46,931 bases of DNA, taken from NCBI GenBank assembly GCA_902578815.1, contig CACHEI010000014.1, positions 1-46,931 of the forward strand, in the 5' to 3' direction. Under the pieces are notes generated by a model, which had not been told where the DNA came from, did no database searches, and saw only the letters and a list, made by a program, of their open reading frames with translations. Made by a program: the position numbers and the translations under genes. Shown here piece after piece: positions 43,015 to 46,931 of the stretch; position 1 is the stretch's first letter, and each line of letters begins with the position of its first letter. The stretch comes from an uncultured SAR116 cluster alpha proteobacterium. GTDB lineage: Bacteria > Pseudomonadota > Alphaproteobacteria > Puniceispirillales > Puniceispirillaceae.

Positions 43015-43214
43015 GTTTGACCGTTTGTGCCTGAAAACAGAAACAAGATCCAATTTACTGCCAGCGGAAGCCCGGGACAGGAAGCGCTATATTGCGATCT
43101 GCAGAACCAATATGCGATGTTTTTTGCAGGCATGGGTTCTAAGCGTATTTCACCTTCGATTCCTGCTACTCAAAGATACCAAATGCCAGTAGCAACATCG
43201 GAAGATTAGCAGCT

Positions 43215-44195
43215 GTGGTGAACAAACAGACAATCAGTTCGGCGCAAGTTGCCATCATCTGCGCGACCAAAGACCGGCCAGACAAAATCAGGAACCTGCT
43301 GGAGAGCTTGGCCAGGTTGAAAAGTCAGCCTAACCAAATTCTCATTGCGGACGGTGGACATAATCTTAAGTCACTGGTCAAGAGGTTCGCCGGGCGAATA
43401 AATGTATCGTGTTTCTATTGTCCCGAGCCAGGCCAGATATTACAACGCAATTATGCTCATTTGATGCTTCATCAGGATATTCGTCTTGTTCTGCATCTTG
43501 ATGATGATATTACGCTAGAACCAGCTAGCCTTGAAAAAGCGCTTCACCATTGGAATTGGCTAACATCTGAAACTGGAAAGCCTCTAGTGGGCATGGCGTT
43601 TAACGTCGTCAATTTGCCCAGGAAAAAAGATAATCTTTTGCGCCGGTTGGCTATAATGCGAGTTGAACCGATGGGGCGTGTTTGGTCATCAGGTTTTGCT
43701 AGCCCTCATGTGCCAGTTCCTGACGGAGTTGGAGAGATCAGGGAGACTTCGTGGCTGGTTGGTGGTGCTACCTTGTGGAGCCGAAATGCCCTGGCGACAC
43801 CCCATCCTTTGTCTTTTGCAACGCGTTGGGCGGTATGCGAGGATGTAATTTTCAGCTATCCATTTTCTCATAAAAACCGGCTTGTAGTATGTGGTGATGC
43901 GGTTGCCCATCACAACGACAGTTATGTCCACCATAGTTTTGCAAAAAGTATGTTTTATGGGAAAAGTCAGGTCGTCATGCGGTATGTCTTGGTAGGCTCC
44001 AACACCGATCTCAGTAAGCTAGCTTTTTTTTGGTCTAACGGGCTACATATGTTTGGCTATCTGGCTTGTGCTGTTCTGGTCAATAAAAATGCACTTGGAA
44101 CGGGCATTGGCATGATGTTAGGTCTTATGAAGGTTTTGTTTGCGCAATTTACAGGCAGGTGTCACATTGACTTGGCCCGTGACTTGGCACAGTGA
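43215..44195 (+). CDS. Family 2 glycosyltransferase
   Basis: 326 residues; GTG 43215 or 43218. AIICATKDRPDKIRNLLESL and IADGGHN begin the GT-A fold; VLHLDDDITL is the DXD motif, and ETSWLVGGATLWSRNAL, with CEDVIFSYPF, give the catalytic acid region (ED) typical of GT2. A C-terminal hydrophobic segment (LHMFGYLACAVLV, GIGMMLGLMKVLFAQ) suggests a membrane-attached enzyme. A 200-base gap lies upstream. It overlaps the next gene by four bases. Donor sugar unknown. Confidence 0.78.
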   Translation: MVNKQTISSAQVAIICATKDRPDKIRNLLESLARLKSQPNQILIADGGHNLKSLVKRFAGRINVSCFYCPEPGQILQRNYAHLMLHQDIRLVLHLDDDITLEPASLEKALHHWNWLTSETGKPLVGMAFNVVNLPRKKDNLLRRLAIMRVEPMGRVWSSGFASPHVPVPDGVGEIRETSWLVGGATLWSRNALATPHPLSFATRWAVCEDVIFSYPFSHKNRLVVCGDAVAHHNDSYVHHSFAKSMFYGKSQVVMRYVLVGSNTDLSKLAFFWSNGLHMFGYLACAVLVNKNALGTGIGMMLGLMKVLFAQFTGRCHIDLARDLAQ

Positions 44196-45043
44196 CAATG
44201 ATGCGCGAGTCAAAAAACAAAAACGGTGAGATGCCGGGCAGTTTTGTCAATATTTCCGTCGTGATGGCTGTTTGGCGTGGCGATAGCCCGGACCAGATTT
44301 CAGCAGCGATTAATAGCGTGTTGGCGCAGACATTAAAGCCAACAGAATTTGTGGTTGTCGTAGACGGGCCAGTAGATACCAACATTGACGTTTGCCTTGC
44401 CTCCTATTACCAGCGGGGTGAAATCACACTTTTGCGGTTGTCGGAAAATGTCGGCCGCGGCGTTGCTCGCAACCACGCGATTCATGCCACCACTGGTCAT
44501 TTGATTGCTATAATGGACGCGGATGACATCTGTCGTCCCGCGCGGATGGCACAACAATTAGATTTTGTCTTGCGTCACGAGGTTGATGTTTTGGGTGGTC
44601 TGATATCGGAATTTGACCAGGTCGTTGGTGATAATGTTTCCATCCGCAAGGTTCCACAAGACCATGATTCCGTTTGCCGAATGCTCAGGCGCAGATCAGC
44701 TTTCAACCATGTCACATTGATGTTTAGAAGAGAGATTTTTAACCAAATTGGCGGATATGGCCCATTGAATTATGTGGAAGATTGGGATTTTTACCTCAGA
44801 TGTGAAAATGTTGGGGCGCGTTTTGCAAATCTTAATGTGGTCATTGTCGATGTGCGCCGTGCAATTAGCCGACGCCGTAGCATTGCATATTTCCGCGAGG
44901 AGATGTGCGTTATGAATGACGCCTATCGTCGCCGACAATTTGGTTTGGCTGATCTTTGTGTGGGGTATACATTGCGTGTGGCGAAGCTTTTTATCCCCAT
45001 CCTCCTCTATGAATTTGTTGATAAGCATATTCTGCGGCGTTAA
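44192..45043 (+). CDS. Family 2 glycosyltransferase
   Basis: 283 residues; GTG 44192 overlaps the previous stop, with ATG 44198 and 44201 as alternatives. ISVVMAVWRGDSPDQISAAINSVLAQTL and the strand VVVVDG are the GT2 start, LIAIMDADDICRPARM is the DXD motif, and YVEDWDFYLRC provides the ED acid motif. The catalytic domain is compact and the C-terminus basic, as in O-antigen rhamnosyl- or hexosyltransferases. Together with the preceding GT2 gene it probably adds consecutive residues. Donor unknown. Confidence 0.8.
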   Translation: MTMMRESKNKNGEMPGSFVNISVVMAVWRGDSPDQISAAINSVLAQTLKPTEFVVVVDGPVDTNIDVCLASYYQRGEITLLRLSENVGRGVARNHAIHATTGHLIAIMDADDICRPARMAQQLDFVLRHEVDVLGGLISEFDQVVGDNVSIRKVPQDHDSVCRMLRRRSAFNHVTLMFRREIFNQIGGYGPLNYVEDWDFYLRCENVGARFANLNVVIVDVRRAISRRRSIAYFREEMCVMNDAYRRRQFGLADLCVGYTLRVAKLFIPILLYEFVDKHILRR

Positions 45044-45057
45044 TGAGGGTCTAAAAT

Positions 45058-45945
45058 TTGGCTAAGCTTTGTATCGTCGGTGCATGTCACACAGACACAA
45101 CCTGCAAGCTCAGTGGGCCAGCGCAACATGGCCGCACCAACCCCGGCAATTCGAGCACTCTACCCGGCGGTGTTGCTGCGAATATTGCCAGATACATCCG
45201 CCAACATCGCGACGATATGAAAATCATCTTTGTTGGTGCGGCGGCAACTGGGAATGATGACGTAGCATCAGAACTTAGCGACGCTGGTATTGATGTCACT
45301 TTTGCTCGGCTTGACGGATCGCACCCAACATACAATGCTATTCTGGATCACAATGGTGAGTTGATTATTGGCGTGGCTGACATGGCACTTTATGATGCGG
45401 TGAGTCCCTCTGATATCATTCCGCTATTGCCGGAACATTTACAAGCCGTAATCGTTGACGCCAATTTCCCGGCAGAGACTCTTGTCGCCATCGCTACGAG
45501 CTTGTCTGATGATTGCCGTTTATATGCGGTTGGCACTTCGGTGAAAAAGGTTCAACGCCTTGCGCCAATGATGAATAGGCTCGATGCGCTGGTTGTCAAT
45601 CGAGATGAGTCTTGTACGCTTGTAGGCAAAAGGGACAGTGTTGATGGGCTTGCCACCATTTTGTCAGCAAGATTGCGGGGATATGCGCCCGTTCTAGTCA
45701 GCGATGGTGCTAAACCAGCAGCGCTTGCCGCCTCCGGTGAGTTGGTCAGCAGTGCGCCGCCAAAGATCACAATTACCAATGCAAATGGTGCGGGTGATGC
45801 AATGGCCGCTGCCTTTTTCAGTCTTTGTCTGGACAGAGCCTTGGGGCCTGCTGGCACTGCCGCTATGCCGTTAGAGATACTGGAAGGTATGCTAGTAGAT
45901 TCACTGGTTGCCGGTGCCAATTTCGCCGCTGGTAATGGCGTGTAA
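45058..45945 (+). CDS. psuK: Pseudouridine kinase (PfkB family)
   Basis: 295 residues; TTG 45058 has GAGGG (45045-45049) at good spacing. CIVGACHTDTTCKLSGPAQHGRTNPGNSSTLPGGVAANIARY is broken here by its own glycine-rich GGVAANIA motif, the substrate side of PfkB kinases, and NANGAGDAMAAAFF carries the catalytic GAGD. It is followed after 30 bases by PsuG, so it most likely phosphorylates pseudouridine to its 5'-phosphate. GC-rich relative to the sugar genes; probably a housekeeping unit beyond the island's end. Confidence 0.85.
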   Translation: MAKLCIVGACHTDTTCKLSGPAQHGRTNPGNSSTLPGGVAANIARYIRQHRDDMKIIFVGAAATGNDDVASELSDAGIDVTFARLDGSHPTYNAILDHNGELIIGVADMALYDAVSPSDIIPLLPEHLQAVIVDANFPAETLVAIATSLSDDCRLYAVGTSVKKVQRLAPMMNRLDALVVNRDESCTLVGKRDSVDGLATILSARLRGYAPVLVSDGAKPAALAASGELVSSAPPKITITNANGAGDAMAAAFFSLCLDRALGPAGTAAMPLEILEGMLVDSLVAGANFAAGNGV

Positions 45946-45975
45946 CTTTACGCCGCAATAAGAGAGATTAATTAG

Positions 45976-46875
45976 ATGCAGAACATTCAATTCAGTGTAG
46001 AAGTTGGTAAAGCTAAATCTGATGGCACAGGCCTCGTTGCGCTTGAGTCAACATTAATCAGCCACGGTTTGCCGTATCCGGATAATATCACTGTGGCGAT
46101 TGACGCTGAGGCGGCGGTGCGAAATGCCAGGAGCGTTCCGGCGACAATAGCAGTTATGGATGGTGTGGCAAAAATTGGACTTGAGGCGGCGGATGTTGAA
46201 CGCCTTGCCACCACCGTCAATGTGGTCAAGTTATCGCGTCACAATTTGACACTTGCGCTGTCTGCTCTCGCCGGTGCGCTACCCCTTGGTGCAACGACTG
46301 TCTCAGCAACAATGATCCTTGCACATCAGGCAGGCATAAGGGTTTTTGCCACGGGTGGCATTGGTGGGGTGCATCGCGGCGTCAATGAGAGCATGGATAT
46401 ATCTGCCGATTTGTTTGAACTGGCTCATACGCCGGTCGCCGTTGTCTGTTCTGGCCCAAAAGTCATTCTCGACCTGCCGCGCACAAAAGAATATCTCGAA
46501 ACCGTTGGTGTTACTGTCATTGGCTATGGTTGCGACGAAATGCCGGCGTTCTGGGCGCGGTCAAGTGGCATCGCCGTTGATGGCCGTGTCGATACACCTG
46601 CCGAGGTGGCCGCTCTGATCAATGCGCGCAAAGATTTAAAGATCGGTGGTACCATTCTGATCTGCAATCCGGTGACTGAGAATCTGGCAATCGATATCGA
46701 AACTATCGAGGGTTGGATTGAGGGTTGTATTGATGCAGCGCCTACAGGTGCCGCTGCTACGCCCTGGTTACTGGCAGAAATTGCGAAACGCTCAGATGGG
46801 CGCAGTCTCGCCGCAAACAAGCAGTTGATCATCGACAATGCAGGTCTTGCTGGCGCCATTGCGGCAGCGCTTTAA
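45976..46875 (+). CDS. psuG: Pseudouridine-5'-phosphate glycosidase
   Basis: 299 residues. VALESTLISHGLPYPDN, IAVMDGVAKIGL, VKLSRHNLTLAL, ATTVSATMILAHQAGI, FATGGIGGVHRG and VVCSGPKVILDLPRTKEYLE are the ordered PsuG signatures, with the catalytic Lys in the GVAKIG and SGPKxI stretches. It splits pseudouridine 5'-phosphate into uracil and ribose 5-phosphate. The coupled pair with PsuK is the usual bacterial arrangement. ATG 45976 follows AGAGAG. The window ends 56 bases after its stop; nothing further is seen there. Confidence 0.92.
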   Translation: MQNIQFSVEVGKAKSDGTGLVALESTLISHGLPYPDNITVAIDAEAAVRNARSVPATIAVMDGVAKIGLEAADVERLATTVNVVKLSRHNLTLALSALAGALPLGATTVSATMILAHQAGIRVFATGGIGGVHRGVNESMDISADLFELAHTPVAVVCSGPKVILDLPRTKEYLETVGVTVIGYGCDEMPAFWARSSGIAVDGRVDTPAEVAALINARKDLKIGGTILICNPVTENLAIDIETIEGWIEGCIDAAPTGAAATPWLLAEIAKRSDGRSLAANKQLIIDNAGLAGAIAAAL

Positions 46876-46931
46876 ACTGGCGTTATTCTTGACAGGCAGA
46901 ACCGAAACGGCATCATGAAATCTGCTTAAAA

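Noticed and set aside
43015..43214. Small frame with GTG start at 43027-43209 (60 residues) between the GT-B-like protein and GT2
   Set aside because: No ribosome site, no recognisable motif, and competing frames of similar length overlap it. The 200-base gap may hold a decayed remnant, but I cannot support a gene.
1..46931. Insertion sequences, CRISPR arrays, tRNA or rRNA genes, integrases
   Set aside because: No transposase-like frame, repeat array or RNA-gene signature was seen on either strand despite the island-like character.

Overview
The window is a surface-polysaccharide biosynthesis island. Every gene I can support (43) lies on the + strand, mostly overlapping or with gaps under 60 bases. 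Moderate to low GC, frequent GTG/TTG starts, an EPS-type winged-helix regulator coupled to a NusG/RfaH paralogue, and the gene content fit a marine alphaproteobacterium (SAR116-like is my guess, not something the sequence proves). The outer genes (DMT permease at the left, kdsA-to-psuG at the right) look more GC-rich than the centre (about 8-31 kb), as expected for a transferred carbohydrate island.

Layout. (1) 1-1271: a leader and an EamA/DMT permease. (2) 1272-2669: a control region with inverted repeats, a winged-helix regulator, an RfaH-like antiterminator, then a hairpin and an element matching the E. coli ops/JUMPStart core just before the first sugar gene. (3) 2670-8839: legB-legC-neuD-legI-legG plus a WbpG/PseA-type amidotransferase, i.e. 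nonulosonic (legionaminic-type) acid synthesis with acetamidino modification. (4) 8903-12929: Gfo/Idh oxidoreductase, PglK-like ABC flippase, CgeB-like glycosyltransferase. (5) 12978-26166: a second nucleotide-sugar module with a ColD/RfbH-like PLP dehydrase (His replacing the Schiff-base Lys), HddC-like and HddA-like enzymes, a GDP-mannose-4,6-dehydratase-like enzyme, three further epimerase/reductases, an aldo-keto reductase, a B12-type radical SAM protein, a compact split ThDP enzyme (E1 alpha/beta-like), a glycosyltransferase and an oxidoreductase. (6) 26179-31178: the rest of the nonulosonate route (PtmE-like CBS-nucleotidyltransferase, HisF/HisH paralogues, oxidoreductase, CMP-nonulosonate synthetase, PtmA-like SDR). 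(7) 31229-35560: GT-A-like protein, PFTS-like polysaccharide protein, asparagine-synthase-type amidotransferase. (8) 35579-41507: PseB-like dehydratase, RmlD-like reductase, then a divergent Kdo-like module (KdsA, a CBS-only KdsD relative, FkbM methyltransferase, PhyH dioxygenase, KdsB-like). (9) 41497-45043: one unassigned GT-B-like protein and two GT2 enzymes. (10) 45058-46875: psuK-psuG, pseudouridine catabolism.

How it may work together: the regulator probably binds the inverted repeats before its own gene. The RfaH-like protein would then load at the ops-like element at 2648-2659 and carry polymerase through a very long operon. The core hexamer CGGTAG recurs in four other non-coding leaders and, by my reading, only once in coding sequence on the + strand. 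The products would be an amidinated legionaminic-type acid, a GDP-(deoxy)heptose or branched deoxysugar, and a Kdo-like ulosonic acid, joined by about six or seven glycosyltransferases and flipped by the PglK-like transporter. No Wzx, Wzy, Wza/Wzc or sugar-transferase initiator is visible, so assembly or export must use genes outside the window.
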